Source: Mycobacterium kiyosense
GTDB lineage: Bacteria > Actinomycetota > Actinomycetes > Mycobacteriales > Mycobacteriaceae
Assembly: GCA_021654635.1 (NCBI GenBank)
Contig: AP025179.1
Coordinates: forward strand, 3,844,001-3,908,000
Length of the DNA: 64,000 nucleotides
Direction: 5' to 3'
The translations under genes and the position numbers were made by a program. Positions 45,198 to 54,491 of the stretch are shown piece by piece (positions within the stretch are counted from its first letter, which is position 1; the number at the start of each line of letters is the position of its first letter). A model generated the notes under the pieces. It was not told the DNA's origin. It saw only the letters and a list, made by a program, of their open reading frames with translations, and made no database searches.

Positions 45198-47194
45198 TCG
45201 AAAATGCCCCGCCGCGCGTCGCCGGGTGCCGCGTGCGGCCGCAGCGCCTTGACCCGCTCCGACGAAGTCAGCTGCCAGGGCACCGACGTCACCATCACCC
45301 CCGGCATGAACAGCAATCGGCCCTTGAGCCGCAGCGCGCTCTGATTGTGCAGCAACTGCTCCCACCAACGGCCCACCACATACTCCGGGATGAACACCGT
45401 CACCACCGTGCGAGGTGACTCCTTGCTCACCCGCTTTACGTAGTCGAGGATCGGACGGGTGATTTCGCGGTAGGGCGAAGCAATCACCTTCAGCGGGACG
45501 CTGATGTCGCTTTCCTCCCACTCGCGCTTGAGTTCCCGCGTCTCGCCGTCGTCGACGCTGACGGTGAGCGCCTCGAGCACGTCGGGCCGGGTCGCTCGCG
45601 CGTAAGCGATCGCCCGCAACGTCGGTAGGTGCAGTTTGGACACCAGCACCAGCGCGTGGTTGCGGCTGGGCAGCACGATCTCGTTGCCGTGCGCGGCGGC
45701 CCGCTCGGCCAATTCCCGGCTGACGCCGTCGTAGTGCCGCCGGATCGCCTTCATCAACACGAACAGCAGGCCCATTGCGACGAGGGCGATCCAGGCCCCG
45801 GCCAGAAACTTCGTCACCATCACCACCAGCAGCACCGCGCCGGTGGCGATGAAGCCGATGGTGTTGACGATCCGCGACCGCATCATGCGTCGGCGCGCCG
45901 CCGGGTCGGACTCGGTGCGCAGCAGCCTGGTCCAGTGCCGCACCATGCCGATCTGGCTCAGCGTGAAGGAAATGAAGACCCCGACGATGTAGAGCTGAAT
46001 CAGCGCGCTCAACTCGGCACGGAAGGCGACTATCGCCAGCAGGGCCGCCGCGGAGAGGAACACGATGCCGTTGGAGAAGGCCAGCCGGTCGCCGCGGGTG
46101 TGCAGCTGGCGAGGTAGATAGCTGTGCTGGGCCAGCACCGAACCCAGTACCGGAAAGCCGTTGAACGCGGTGTTGGCCGCCAGCACCAGGATGAGTGCGG
46201 TGACTGCGGTGATCAGCACGAACCCGAGGTGGAAGCTGCCGAACACCGTTTGGGCCAGCTGAGCCACCAGGGTCTTCTGGAAGTAGCCCGCCTCCCGGGC
46301 ACCGGCGAGCTGCACCAGCGGGTCGCTGACCAGCTGCACCCCGATCTTCTTGGCCAGCACGATGATTCCCATCAGCAGGGCCACCGCTATCGTGCCCAGC
46401 ATCAGCAAGGTGGTGGCCGCGTTCTTGGACTTGGGCTTCTCGAAGGCGGGGACACCGTTGCTGATCGCCTCGACACCGGTCAGCGCCGCACAACCGGACG
46501 AAAACGCCCGGGCCATCAGGAATACCAGCGCGAACCCGACGATCTTGCCGTGTTCGGAGTGCATCTGGAAGCCCGCCGACTCCGCGCGCAGCGGATTTCC
46601 CAGCACGAAGATCCGGAACAGTCCCCAACCCAGCATGCCGGCCATACCGATGATGAAGGCGTAGGTCGGGATGGCGAACGCCACCCCGGACTCGCGCACG
46701 CCGCGCAGGTTCATCGCCGTCACCAGCAGGATGGCCGCTACACAGAACGACACCTTGTGATGGGCCACGAGCGGGACCGCCGAGCCGATGTTCGACATCG
46801 CCGAGGCCGTCGAAACCGCCACGGTGAGAACGTAATCCACCATCAGGGCACTGGCCACCGTGAGGCCCGCGTTGGCACCGAGGTTGGTGGTGACCACCTC
46901 GTAGTCGCCACCACCGGACGGGTAGGCATGCACGTTCTGCCGGTAACTGGCGACCACCACCAGCATGACCGCGGCCACCGCCAGCCCGATCCACGGCGAC
47001 ATCGAGTAGGCCGCCAAGCCGCCGACCGAGAGCATCAGAAAGATCTCTTCCGGTGCATAGGCCACCGAGGACAACGCATCGGAGGCGAACACCGGCAGCG
47101 CGATGCGCTTCGGGAGCAGCGTGTGGCTCAGCCGGTCGCTGCGAATCTTCTCGCCGATGAGCAATCGGCGTGCAGCGGTTGAAAGTTTGGACAC
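45194..47194 (-). CDS. APC-superfamily permease, Rv2690c homologue
   Basis: The 666-residue protein has about 12 helices and a long cytosolic C-terminus. SDALSSVAYAPEEIFLMLSV and the glycine-rich YPSGGGDYEVVTTNLGANAG are typical of the KUP/AAT-like APC family. GTG 47194 (VSKLSTAARRLLIGEK) is the conserved start; another GTG is at 47215. It is divergent from ceoB, an RCK potassium regulator, which suggests a role in cation or amino-acid transport. Confidence 0.87.
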   Translation of the reverse strand: MSKLSTAARRLLIGEKIRSDRLSHTLLPKRIALPVFASDALSSVAYAPEEIFLMLSVGGLAAYSMSPWIGLAVAAVMLVVVASYRQNVHAYPSGGGDYEVVTTNLGANAGLTVASALMVDYVLTVAVSTASAMSNIGSAVPLVAHHKVSFCVAAILLVTAMNLRGVRESGVAFAIPTYAFIIGMAGMLGWGLFRIFVLGNPLRAESAGFQMHSEHGKIVGFALVFLMARAFSSGCAALTGVEAISNGVPAFEKPKSKNAATTLLMLGTIAVALLMGIIVLAKKIGVQLVSDPLVQLAGAREAGYFQKTLVAQLAQTVFGSFHLGFVLITAVTALILVLAANTAFNGFPVLGSVLAQHSYLPRQLHTRGDRLAFSNGIVFLSAAALLAIVAFRAELSALIQLYIVGVFISFTLSQIGMVRHWTRLLRTESDPAARRRMMRSRIVNTIGFIATGAVLLVVMVTKFLAGAWIALVAMGLLFVLMKAIRRHYDGVSRELAERAAAHGNEIVLPSRNHALVLVSKLHLPTLRAIAYARATRPDVLEALTVSVDDGETRELKREWEESDISVPLKVIASPYREITRPILDYVKRVSKESPRTVVTVFIPEYVVGRWWEQLLHNQSALRLKGRLLFMPGVMVTSVPWQLTSSERVKALRPHAAPGDARRGIFD

Positions 47195-47274
47195 GAGAGC
47201 CAAGAGTAAGCCCACGTGGCGTTGCCGGTAGCGTTTGCTTGCGACGCGCAGGACCCGACCGAAAGGACGTCCAA

Positions 47275-47946
47275 TTGCGGGTGGTTGTGATGGGGTGCGG
47301 CCGGGTCGGTTCCTCGGTGGCCGATGGGCTGTCGCGGATCGGCCATGACGTCGCGGTGATCGACCGGGACAGTTCCGCTTTCAACCGGCTCAGTCCCGAG
47401 TTCGCCGGGGACCGGGTGCTCGGTCAGGGGTTCGACCGGGATGTGCTGTTGCGAGCCGGCATCGAAGAGGCCGACGCCTTCGCCGCGGTGTCCTCGGGCG
47501 ACAACTCCAACATCATCTCGGCCCGGCTGGCCCGCGAAACCTTCGGCGTGCGGCGCGTCGTGGCCCGCATCTACGACGCCAAGCGCGCCGAGGTCTACGA
47601 GCGCCTGGGGATCCCCACGATCGCCACCGTGCCGTGGACCACCGATCGACTGCTCAACGCCTTGACGCAGGAAACCGAGACCGCCAAGTGGCGAGATCCG
47701 ACCGGTACCGTCGCCGTCGCTCAGGTGGTCCTGCACGAGGATTGGGTCGGGTACCGCGCCACCGATCTCGAGCAGGCCACCGGAGCGCGGATCGCGTTTC
47801 TGATCCGGTTCGGAACCGGCATCCTGCCGGAACCCAAGACGGTCCTGCAGAACGGCGATCAGGTCTATGTCGCCGCGATATCCGGCCGCGTCGCCGAAGC
47901 CCTGGCCATCGCGGCGCTGCCGCCCAGCGAGGACATCGACAAATGA
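47275..47946 (+). CDS. ceoB: TrkA-type RCK potassium-uptake protein CeoB
   Basis: The 223-residue protein has a nucleotide-binding Rossmann fold (VVVMGCGRVGSSVADGLS) and a TrkA_C domain (GARIAFLIRFGTGILPEPKT). The TTG start at 47275 follows GAAAGGA. It is the NAD-binding regulatory subunit of a Trk-like K+ transport system. Its stop overlaps ceoC as ATGA. The paralogue next to it suggests a heteromeric gating ring. Confidence 0.92.
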   Translation: MRVVVMGCGRVGSSVADGLSRIGHDVAVIDRDSSAFNRLSPEFAGDRVLGQGFDRDVLLRAGIEEADAFAAVSSGDNSNIISARLARETFGVRRVVARIYDAKRAEVYERLGIPTIATVPWTTDRLLNALTQETETAKWRDPTGTVAVAQVVLHEDWVGYRATDLEQATGARIAFLIRFGTGILPEPKTVLQNGDQVYVAAISGRVAEALAIAALPPSEDIDK

Positions 47947-48611
47947 AAGTCGCTATAGCGGGGGCCGGCGCCGTCGGCCGCTCGGTGGCCCGCGAACTCG
48001 TGGCGAACTCCCATGACGTGACGTTGATCGAGCGCAACCCCGATCATCTCGACACCGACGCCATCCCGGCCGCGCACTGGCTGCTGGGCGACGCCTGCGA
48101 ATTGAGCCTGCTCGAGCAGATGCACCTCGAGGAGTTCGACGTCGTCGTCGCGGCCACCGGTGACGACAAGGTCAACGTCGTGCTCAGCCTGCTCGCCAAG
48201 ACCGAGTTCGCGGTGCCGCGGGTGGTGGCCCGGGTCAACGACCCGCGCAACGAATGGCTGTTCACCGATGCCTGGGGAGTCGACGTGGCGGTGTCCACGC
48301 CGCGCATGCTGGCCTCGCTTATCGAGGAAGCGGTCGCCGTCGGCGATCTGGTCCGGCTGATGGAATTCCGCAAGGGCCAAGCCAATCTGGTCGAGATCAC
48401 GCTGCCCGACGACACCCCGTGGGGCGGCAAACCGGTACGCAAGCTGCAACTGCCCCGCGATGTCTCGCTGGTGACGATTCTGCGTGGACCGCGGGTCATC
48501 GTGCCCGACGGCGACGAACCGCTCGAAGGCGGCGACGAGTTGCTCTTCGTCGCGGTCACCGAGGCCGAAGAAGACCTGCGCTCGCTGCTGCTGCCGCCGA
48601 CCGCGGATTAA
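47943..48611 (+). CDS. ceoC: TrkA-type RCK potassium-uptake protein CeoC
   Basis: The 222-residue paralogue of CeoB has the nucleotide motif VAIAGAGAVGRSVARELVAN, ending in the acidic residue of LIERNP. A TrkA_C domain (QANLVEITLPDDTPWGGKPV) follows. No membrane subunit of Trk is adjacent; the nearby APC permease or CPA1 antiporter could be its partner (inference). It converges on the DUF3159 gene with a 4-bp overlap. Confidence 0.92.
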   Translation: MKVAIAGAGAVGRSVARELVANSHDVTLIERNPDHLDTDAIPAAHWLLGDACELSLLEQMHLEEFDVVVAATGDDKVNVVLSLLAKTEFAVPRVVARVNDPRNEWLFTDAWGVDVAVSTPRMLASLIEEAVAVGDLVRLMEFRKGQANLVEITLPDDTPWGGKPVRKLQLPRDVSLVTILRGPRVIVPDGDEPLEGGDELLFVAVTEAEEDLRSLLLPPTAD

Positions 48612-49270
48612 TCGAGGACGGCCTCGTCGTCGGCGCCGATCGCCTCGTGGTCGGCAGCGCTGGCCCCGGCACCGGTGGCGCGCATGACGGCCTTGATCGC
48701 GGCGTAGGTCACCAGCGCCGCCAGCCCAGTCAGCGGCCAGCCCATCGCGATCCGGGCCGCGCCCAACAGGCCGGTCCTGCCCAGCTCGTACAGGTGGCCC
48801 TGGACTGCGAACCGCGCCGCGAACACCAGGGCCCAGCACAAAGTCGCGAGATCGAATGCGTACACCGCCCGCGGCACCTGACGCCAACTGTTGTCCCGCC
48901 CGCCGGCCCAGCTCCACAGGTAGCCCACCAGCGGCCGGCGCACCACGATCGAGACTCCGAAGACGACCGCCCACAGCAGCGATGTCCAGATGCCGAGCAG
49001 GAAATAGCCCTTGGACTGTCCGACCAGGTAGGCGATCAATGCGCAGACGGCGACGCCGAAGAAGCCCGACACCGCCGGCTGCACGGATTGCCGGCGCACC
49101 AGTCGCCACACCATGACCACGGCGGCAGTCCCCAGCGCGGCGCCGATCGCGGGCATCAGACCGGCGGCGCTGGACACGATGACGAACATCGCCACCGGCA
49201 GCGAAGAGTAGATCAGGCCGCTGACGCCACCCGCCTGCGCCAGCAGCCGCTCGCCCCGGTTAGCGCTCAC
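48608..49270 (-). CDS. DUF3159 membrane protein, Rv2693c homologue
   Basis: The 220-residue integral membrane protein has about six hydrophobic segments (PVAMFVIVSSAAGLMPAIGA; FFGVAVCALIAYLVGQSKGY) and charged, Ala/Asp-rich ends. The family is restricted to Actinobacteria and of unknown function. It follows the OB-fold gene in the same direction. Confidence 0.85.
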   Translation of the reverse strand: MSANRGERLLAQAGGVSGLIYSSLPVAMFVIVSSAAGLMPAIGAALGTAAVVMVWRLVRRQSVQPAVSGFFGVAVCALIAYLVGQSKGYFLLGIWTSLLWAVVFGVSIVVRRPLVGYLWSWAGGRDNSWRQVPRAVYAFDLATLCWALVFAARFAVQGHLYELGRTGLLGAARIAMGWPLTGLAALVTYAAIKAVMRATGAGASAADHEAIGADDEAVLD

Positions 49271-49303
49271 CAGAGTCCGGTGCGGGCCCGATAGACCGCC
49301 CGC

Positions 49304-49672
49304 TCACCGCTGAATTTCGTAGTGCGGGTTGTAGATGGCTTTGGTGCCGTTCTCCAGCTTGCCCAGGCGTCCGCGCACGCGCAGCGTGCGACCCGAGTCG
49401 ATGCCGGGGATGCGCCGTTGGCCCAGCCACACCAGCGTCACGGTGTCACTACCGTCGAACAGTTCGGCGCGGACTCCACCGGAACACCCTTTGCCGTTAG
49501 TCTCGACGCTGCGCAGCGTGCCCACCATGGTGACCTCCTGGCCGCGCTCGCAGTCGATGGCGCGCTGCGCACCGGTATTGAGGACCTCGTCGGAGAGTTC
49601 TTCGACGTCGCGTTGCTCCGGGTCTTCCGTCAACCGACGGGTGAGCCGGCGTAGATACCCTTGGGCCCCCAT
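49304..49672 (-). CDS. OB-fold nucleic acid-binding domain protein, Rv2694c homologue
   Basis: The 122-residue protein starts MGAQGYLRRLTRRLTEDPEQ. Its OB fold is visible as GQEVTMVGTLRSVETNGKGC, ELFDGSDTVTLVWLG and RTLRVRGRLGKLENGTKAIY. It resembles the anticodon-binding OB folds in amino-acyl tRNA synthetases and DNA polymerase. GTG/ATG starts upstream to 49687 are possible. Confidence 0.82.
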   Translation of the reverse strand: MGAQGYLRRLTRRLTEDPEQRDVEELSDEVLNTGAQRAIDCERGQEVTMVGTLRSVETNGKGCSGGVRAELFDGSDTVTLVWLGQRRIPGIDSGRTLRVRGRLGKLENGTKAIYNPHYEIQR

Positions 49673-49755
49673 GGCCACTCCTGACAAACTCGACGTCGTT
49701 GTGAACGCTCGATAGCTAACCGCATTCCATCACTGCAACGGTCACCGTAGACCTG

Positions 49756-50538
49756 TTGGTTCCCATCCGCCACATCGGCGAAACCACCGATATTCGAGCG
49801 CTTCGAGCTACCGGGCAGTATGAGGAGGTGGCTGTCGATTTACGCGGTGTCACCACCGTGTTGTTACCGGGGACCGGGTCCGACGATAACTACGTCTACC
49901 GGGCATTTTCGGGTCCGTTAGAGGATTTCGGTGCGGTGTTGATCACACCTGCGCCAAACCCCGGCCGATTGATCGAGGGCTACCGCGCGGCACTGGACGA
50001 CGCGGCGCGCCACGGCCCGGTTGTCGTCGGCGGCGTCTCGATCGGTGCGGCCGTCGCCGCTACCTGGGCACTGGCTCATCCCGACCGCACGATCGCGGTG
50101 CTGGCCGCGCTGCCGCCCTGGCTCGGCGACCCCACCGCGGCGCCGGCCGCGCACGCCGCGCGCTACACCGCGTCACAACTGCGCCGCGACGGGCTCGAGG
50201 CGACGACGGCGCAGATGCGGGCATCGAGCCCGTCCTGGCTGGCCGACGAGCTCGCCCGGTCGTGGCGGGCGCAATGGCCCAAACTGCCCGAGGCGATGGA
50301 AGAGGCGGCGTCGTACGCAGCGCCGCGACTCGCCGAGCTGAGCCGGCTGCTCCCGCCGCTGGGTGTGGTGGCCGCGGTGGACGATCCGATTCACCCGCTG
50401 CAGGTGGCCGTCGACTGGGTGACCGCTGCACCGCAGGCGGCGCTGCGCACGGTGACCCTGGTGGATATGGGCGCCGATACGGCCGCCTTGGGAGCGGCCT
50501 GCCTGGCCGCGCTCAGCGAGGCGGCTAGCCGCCGGTAA
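49756..50538 (+). CDS. alpha/beta hydrolase-fold protein, Rv2695 homologue
   Basis: The product (260 residues from the TTG at 49756) has VLLPGTGSDDNYVYRAFSGP, the elbow VVGGVSIGAAVAATWALAHP (G-V-S-I-G) and VVAAVDDPIHPLQVA, the Asp region of a hydrolase. The start is uncertain; a GTG at 49828 would still leave the domain intact. It overlaps the end of the convergent DUF3710 gene by 14 bp. The substrate is unknown. Confidence 0.78.
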   Translation: MVPIRHIGETTDIRALRATGQYEEVAVDLRGVTTVLLPGTGSDDNYVYRAFSGPLEDFGAVLITPAPNPGRLIEGYRAALDDAARHGPVVVGGVSIGAAVAATWALAHPDRTIAVLAALPPWLGDPTAAPAAHAARYTASQLRRDGLEATTAQMRASSPSWLADELARSWRAQWPKLPEAMEEAASYAAPRLAELSRLLPPLGVVAAVDDPIHPLQVAVDWVTAAPQAALRTVTLVDMGADTAALGAACLAALSEAASRR

Positions 50539-51301
50539 TGGTGCTGCGCAACTGCTGCATGGCCGAGCCGTCGGCGCTGCGACGGGCCACCGGCTCGTTC
50601 GCCGGTTGCGGCGCGTCGCCTTGCGCGGCCGCCTGTTCGGCGGCCTGCTGCGCGGCCGCCGCCTCCCGCAGTTGCTCGACCATCGGCTCGGGCAGCTGCA
50701 CCGCCAACGGCGTGCGCACCGGCAGCGGGGTGTCCCCGCGGCGAACCACGGTGTCCGCCAACGCTTCCCGCGCCTCTTGGGTCAGCGCGTCGATGGTTTC
50801 GTGCGGCCCGTTGACCACGCACCTGATCATCCAGCGGTAGCCGTCCACCCCGATGAAGCGAACCACTCCGGAGGCGGTGCCGATCACTTCCCGACCCCAC
50901 GGGCCGTCCTTGATCGAGACTTTGGCCGAATCCTTGCGCAGCGATTCGGCGAGCTCGCCCGCCACTTCGCGCCACAGCCCGGGGCTCTTGGGCGCCGCGT
51001 AGGCCGCGATGGTGAACCGACCGTTGGGTGTCACCACCCAGACGGCGCTGGGCACCCCCGTCTCGGTCAGCTCGACCTGCACCTGCCCCGCGGAGGGCAT
51101 CGGGATCAGCACCGAGCCCAGGTCCAGCCGGGCCAACTCGGCCACGGCGGGATCGTCGAAGTCCTCAATGTCGAACGGGCCCTCGAGTTCCCCGCCGCCG
51201 TCGTCGTCACCGTCCGGCGGCGCCGGCGGGTCGACGGGCGTGTCCGGGTGTTCGTCCGCAGCGCTGTCGTCCTTGCGTGTGCGTCTACCGAATGCCGGCA
51301 T
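50525..51301 (-). CDS. DUF3710 protein, Rv2696c homologue
   Basis: The 258-residue protein has an acidic, disordered N-terminus (PDGDDDGGGELEGPFDIEDF), a conserved DUF3710 domain (LGSVLIPMPSAGQVQVELTE; GPWGREVIGTASGVVRFIGV) and an Ala/Gln-rich tail. It follows dut with a 42-bp gap. A GTG at 51310 is an alternative start. Its role is unknown. Confidence 0.85.
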   Translation of the reverse strand: MPAFGRRTRKDDSAADEHPDTPVDPPAPPDGDDDGGGELEGPFDIEDFDDPAVAELARLDLGSVLIPMPSAGQVQVELTETGVPSAVWVVTPNGRFTIAAYAAPKSPGLWREVAGELAESLRKDSAKVSIKDGPWGREVIGTASGVVRFIGVDGYRWMIRCVVNGPHETIDALTQEAREALADTVVRRGDTPLPVRTPLAVQLPEPMVEQLREAAAAQQAAEQAAAQGDAPQPANEPVARRSADGSAMQQLRSTITGG

Positions 51302-51343
51302 CAGCGCCACCCCTTTTCCTCGCCTCGGTCCGCATCCCCGGTC

Positions 51344-51808
51344 TCACAAACTCGCGTGTCCACCGGAGGACCCATGACCGCCTTCGCCGCGGGATGTCTC
51401 GGCCAGCCCGGCCTCGTCGAACGACGAGACCTCGACCAGGTCCACCAACTCGACGCGTTGCACCAACAGCTGCGCGATGCGGTCGCCACGGTGCACCACG
51501 ATCGGCGTGGCGGGGTCCAGGTTGATCAGCGCGACCTTGATTTCGCCACGATAGCCCGCATCGATGGTTCCCGGGCTGTTGACAATGGAAAGTCCGACCC
51601 GGGACGCCAATCCCGAGCGGGGATGCACCAATCCGACCATGCCGAACGGGATGGCGACGGCTACGCCGGTACCGACCAGGGCCCGGTGCCCGGGTGCCAG
51701 TTCCAGATCCTCGGAGCTGAATAGATCCACCCCGGCGTCGCCTTCGTGCGCGCGGCTGGGCAGGGGCAGCCCCGGATCGAGACGGACGATGGCCAGACTG
51801 GTCGACAC
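51344..51808 (-). CDS. dut: dUTP pyrophosphatase
   Basis: The 154-residue trimeric dUTPase has all five motifs: [40 protein letters not shown], and the C-terminal arm [12 protein letters not shown]. It hydrolyses dUTP to dUMP, keeping uracil out of DNA. The GTG at 51808 is the usual mycobacterial start. It is divergent from the DUF3093 gene with 25 bp between the starts. Confidence 0.95.
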   Translation of the reverse strand: MSTSLAIVRLDPGLPLPSRAHEGDAGVDLFSSEDLELAPGHRALVGTGVAVAIPFGMVGLVHPRSGLASRVGLSIVNSPGTIDAGYRGEIKVALINLDPATPIVVHRGDRIAQLLVQRVELVDLVEVSSFDEAGLAETSRGEGGHGSSGGHASL

Positions 51809-51833
51809 GGGGGCACAGATTACCCTTGACCGC

Positions 51834-52313
51834 GTGTCCGATACGCGCGACATCGCGCAGCACAGCTTGCGGTATCGCGAGCGGCTGTGGGTGCCCTGGT
51901 GGTGGTGGCCATTGGGTTTCGGATTGGCGGCGCTGATCGCGGCCGAAGTCAACGTGGGAGTGCGGGCGCTGCCGGACTGGTTGCCCTACGGCGTTCTGTT
52001 CGCGGTCGCGGCCGGGGTGCTGCTGTGGCTCGGGCGGGTGGAGATCCGGGTCAGCGACGGCGCCGACGGGGTCGAACTGTGGGCGGGCGAGGCACATCTG
52101 CCGGTCAGCGTGGTCTGCCGGTCCGCCGAGATAGTCCGTTCCGCGAAATCGGCGGCGCTGGGCCGGCAACTGGATCCGGCAGCCTTCGTGGTGCATCGGG
52201 CCTGGGTGGGCCCGATGGTGCTGCTGGTCCTCGACGATCCGGACGACCCGACGCCGTACTGGTTGGTGAGTTGCCGTCACCCGCAGCGGGTGTTGTCGGC
52301 GCTCAGAAGCTGA
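51834..52313 (+). CDS. DUF3093 membrane protein, Rv2698 homologue
   Basis: The 159-residue protein has two hydrophobic helices near the N-terminus ([39 protein letters not shown]). A cytosolic beta-rich domain ends [18 protein letters not shown]. The family is found in Actinobacteria and is of unknown function. Confidence 0.87.
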   Translation: MSDTRDIAQHSLRYRERLWVPWWWWPLGFGLAALIAAEVNVGVRALPDWLPYGVLFAVAAGVLLWLGRVEIRVSDGADGVELWAGEAHLPVSVVCRSAEIVRSAKSAALGRQLDPAAFVVHRAWVGPMVLLVLDDPDDPTPYWLVSCRHPQRVLSALRS

Positions 52314-52322
52314 CTGCCGCCG

Positions 52323-52625
52323 TCAGGCCGCACAGTCGGTACAGATCATCAGGCCGTTCTTCTCGCTGGCCAGGCGGCTGCGGTGCTGCACCAGGAAGCA
52401 ACTCGAGCAGGTGAACTCGTCAGCCTGCTTGGGAATCACCCGCACGGACAGCTCTTCACCGGACAGATCCGCGCCGGGCAGTTCGAAAGACTCGGCGGAT
52501 TCGGATTCGTCGACGTCCACCACCGCCGAGGCGGCCTCGTTCCGTCGTGCTTTGAGCTCCTCCAGTGAGTCTTCCGAGACGTCGTCGGTCTCGGTACGCC
52601 GTGGAGCGTCGTAGTCGGTAGGCAT
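52323..52625 (-). CDS. DUF4193 protein, Rv2699c homologue
   Basis: The 100-residue acidic protein begins MPTDYDAPRRTETDDVSEDS. It has a C-terminal zinc-ribbon-like pair, FTCSSCFLVQHRSRLASEKN followed by ICTDC. The family is universal in Actinobacteria with no known function. It is divergent from cei over a 199-bp gap holding a CRP-type site. Confidence 0.9.
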   Translation of the reverse strand: MPTDYDAPRRTETDDVSEDSLEELKARRNEAASAVVDVDESESAESFELPGADLSGEELSVRVIPKQADEFTCSSCFLVQHRSRLASEKNGLMICTDCAA

Positions 52626-52743
52626 CCTCTTCCCCGTCCTATCCCCTCAAAGCATCATTACCCGCAAAAGATCAAGCAACGCTTTGTACCAGCGTCGAAC
52701 GCCTGCACCAAATGATTCGTGCCCGTATTGCCGGCGAATCGGG

Positions 52744-52759
52744 TGTGATTTGTGTCACA
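52744..52759. promoter_or_regulatory. CRP-type operator upstream of cei
   Basis: TGTGATTTGTGTCACA matches the TGTGA-N6-TCACA palindrome of CRP-family regulators exactly. The mycobacterial CRP (Rv3676) uses this consensus. It lies 66 bp before the cei start and 119 bp before the DUF4193 start, within the promoter range of both. Binding is inferred. Confidence 0.65.
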
Positions 52760-52824
52760 TGGGGGTGTTTGCCCGCTGTACGCGGCCTCAAACGGCGCTG
52801 TCACGGTGCGATTAGAGTGCACCT

Positions 52825-53478
52825 GTGGTTGCACACATCACCGAGGGTACCGCCTTCGACAAGCACGGTCGGCCGTTCCGGCGCCGCAACCCCCGCCCCG
52901 CGATCATCGTGGTGATCTTCCTGATCGTGGTCACCGGCGTGGTGTGGACGGTGGCGCTGACCCGCCCGGCCGACGTCCGCGAGGTCGCCGTGTGCAACCC
53001 ACCGCCGGAGCCTGTCGGCACCGCGCCCCCCGCCAAGCTGGGTGAGCCGGTGTCACGATCGGACATGATCGACGTGGCGCCCGCCAAACTCAGCGACACC
53101 AAAGTCCGCGTCCTCAACGCCAGCGGCCGCGGCGGCCAGGCCGGCGACGTCGCGGGGGCGCTGCAGGATCTGGGCTTCGCGCAGCCGACCGCCAGCAACG
53201 ACCCGATCTACGCCGGTACCCGCCTGACCTGCCAGGGCCAGATCCGGTTCGGCACCGCCGGGCAGGCCACTGCGGCCGCGTTGTGGCTGGTCGCGCCGTG
53301 CACCGAACTGTTCCGCGATAACCGCGGCGACGACTCCGTCGACCTCGCCCTGGGCACCGACTTCAATTCGCTGGCACACAACGACGACATCGACGCCGTG
53401 CTGGCCACCCTGCGGCCCGGCGCCACCGAACCGGCCGATCACACACTGCTGGCGAAGATCCACTCCACCAGCTGCTGA
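52825..53478 (+). CDS. cei: Cei, cell envelope integrity protein
   Basis: The 217-residue protein has a short cytosolic N-terminus, one membrane helix (AIIVVIFLIVVTGVVWTVAL) and an extracytoplasmic LytR_C-like domain (KVRVLNASGRGGQAGDVAGA) with two disulfide-capable cysteine pairs. It matches Rv2700, needed for envelope integrity and virulence in M. tuberculosis. The GTG start is at 52825. Confidence 0.92.
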   Translation: MVAHITEGTAFDKHGRPFRRRNPRPAIIVVIFLIVVTGVVWTVALTRPADVREVAVCNPPPEPVGTAPPAKLGEPVSRSDMIDVAPAKLSDTKVRVLNASGRGGQAGDVAGALQDLGFAQPTASNDPIYAGTRLTCQGQIRFGTAGQATAAALWLVAPCTELFRDNRGDDSVDLALGTDFNSLAHNDDIDAVLATLRPGATEPADHTLLAKIHSTSC

Positions 53479-53492
53479 CCGCGTCAATCAGG

Positions 53493-54377
53493 TCAATCCA
53501 GCGGCTCCAGCCCGCCGGCGTCATCGAGGGCCGCCAGCAAGGCGTCGCCGATGCCGGGTGCGGCCGCCACCACGAGTCCGGCGCCGCGGACATCGGGCCC
53601 CGGTAAGACCACCCGGGCGCCGGCCTCGGCGGCGATCAGCGCACCCGCGGCCTGATCCCACACCTGTAAACCGTGCTCGTAGAACGCGTCCAGCTGACCC
53701 GCCGCGACCATGCACAAGTCCAGCGCGGCCGACCCGATGCGCCGCACGTCGCGGACCACCGGCAGCAGCTGGGCCAGCAGCGCCGCCTGCCGGCGGCGGC
53801 GCGCCGGCAAATACCCGAAACCGGTGCCCAACAACGCCATTGACAGATCGTCGACGTCGGTACAGCGCAGCCGTTGCGTCCCGTGCTGGTCGGTGACGTG
53901 CGCCCCGCACCCAACCGCCGCCGAATACACCCGCCCCGCAACGACATCGGCCACCGCGCCCGCGACCGACGCGCCGTCGACCTGCGCGCCGACCGACACC
54001 GAGTAGGCGGGTAGCCCGTAGACGAAGTTCACGGTGCCGTCGATCGGATCGAGCACCCAGGTGACCGCTGCGGCCCCGGCCGGCGCACCGCCGGTGTCCT
54101 GGAGCGGGCCACCGCCCTCCTCGCCCAGGATCGGATCGCCGGGCCGAAGCTGACCCAACCGGTCGCGGAGCAGGTTTTCGGTGTCGGTGTCGACCACGGT
54201 GACCGGATCGGTGGGCGTGGTCTTGGCGCGGACGGCGTCGACCTCGGAGGTGGATCCGGCTCGAGTGGCATCGCCGAACACCTCGACCCGCCGGCGGCGC
54301 ACGAACGCCGCCGCCTCGGCCGCGAGCTGTTCGGCCACCGCCCGCAACTTCGCGGGCTCGTTATCCAGTGGGGTCAC
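53493..54377 (-). CDS. suhB: inositol-1-monophosphatase SuhB
   Basis: The 294-residue protein has the family's metal and active-site motifs: ILGEEGGG, WVLDPIDGTVNFVYGLP (DPIDGT) and the C-terminal VWDQAAGALIAAEAG. It dephosphorylates inositol-1-phosphate for phosphatidylinositol and mycothiol synthesis. It is divergent from ppgK. Confidence 0.93.
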   Translation of the reverse strand: MTPLDNEPAKLRAVAEQLAAEAAAFVRRRRVEVFGDATRAGSTSEVDAVRAKTTPTDPVTVVDTDTENLLRDRLGQLRPGDPILGEEGGGPLQDTGGAPAGAAAVTWVLDPIDGTVNFVYGLPAYSVSVGAQVDGASVAGAVADVVAGRVYSAAVGCGAHVTDQHGTQRLRCTDVDDLSMALLGTGFGYLPARRRRQAALLAQLLPVVRDVRRIGSAALDLCMVAAGQLDAFYEHGLQVWDQAAGALIAAEAGARVVLPGPDVRGAGLVVAAAPGIGDALLAALDDAGGLEPLD

Positions 54378-54491
54378 CGGTCTATCGCATCACAAGTGCT
54401 GACTTCCCAACGGGCCCATCCCGCCTCACCACCGCACCCCCGCAAGGTCGCTATGGTGGGCGCACCACCAAGTCTCATCGAGGAGATCGCG

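Noticed and set aside
43977..47384. Single minus-strand frame of over 1100 codons joining the permease region to the TrmA-like gene
   Set aside because: Only its last 406 codons encode a recognisable protein; the rest is an out-of-frame reading of the APC permease.
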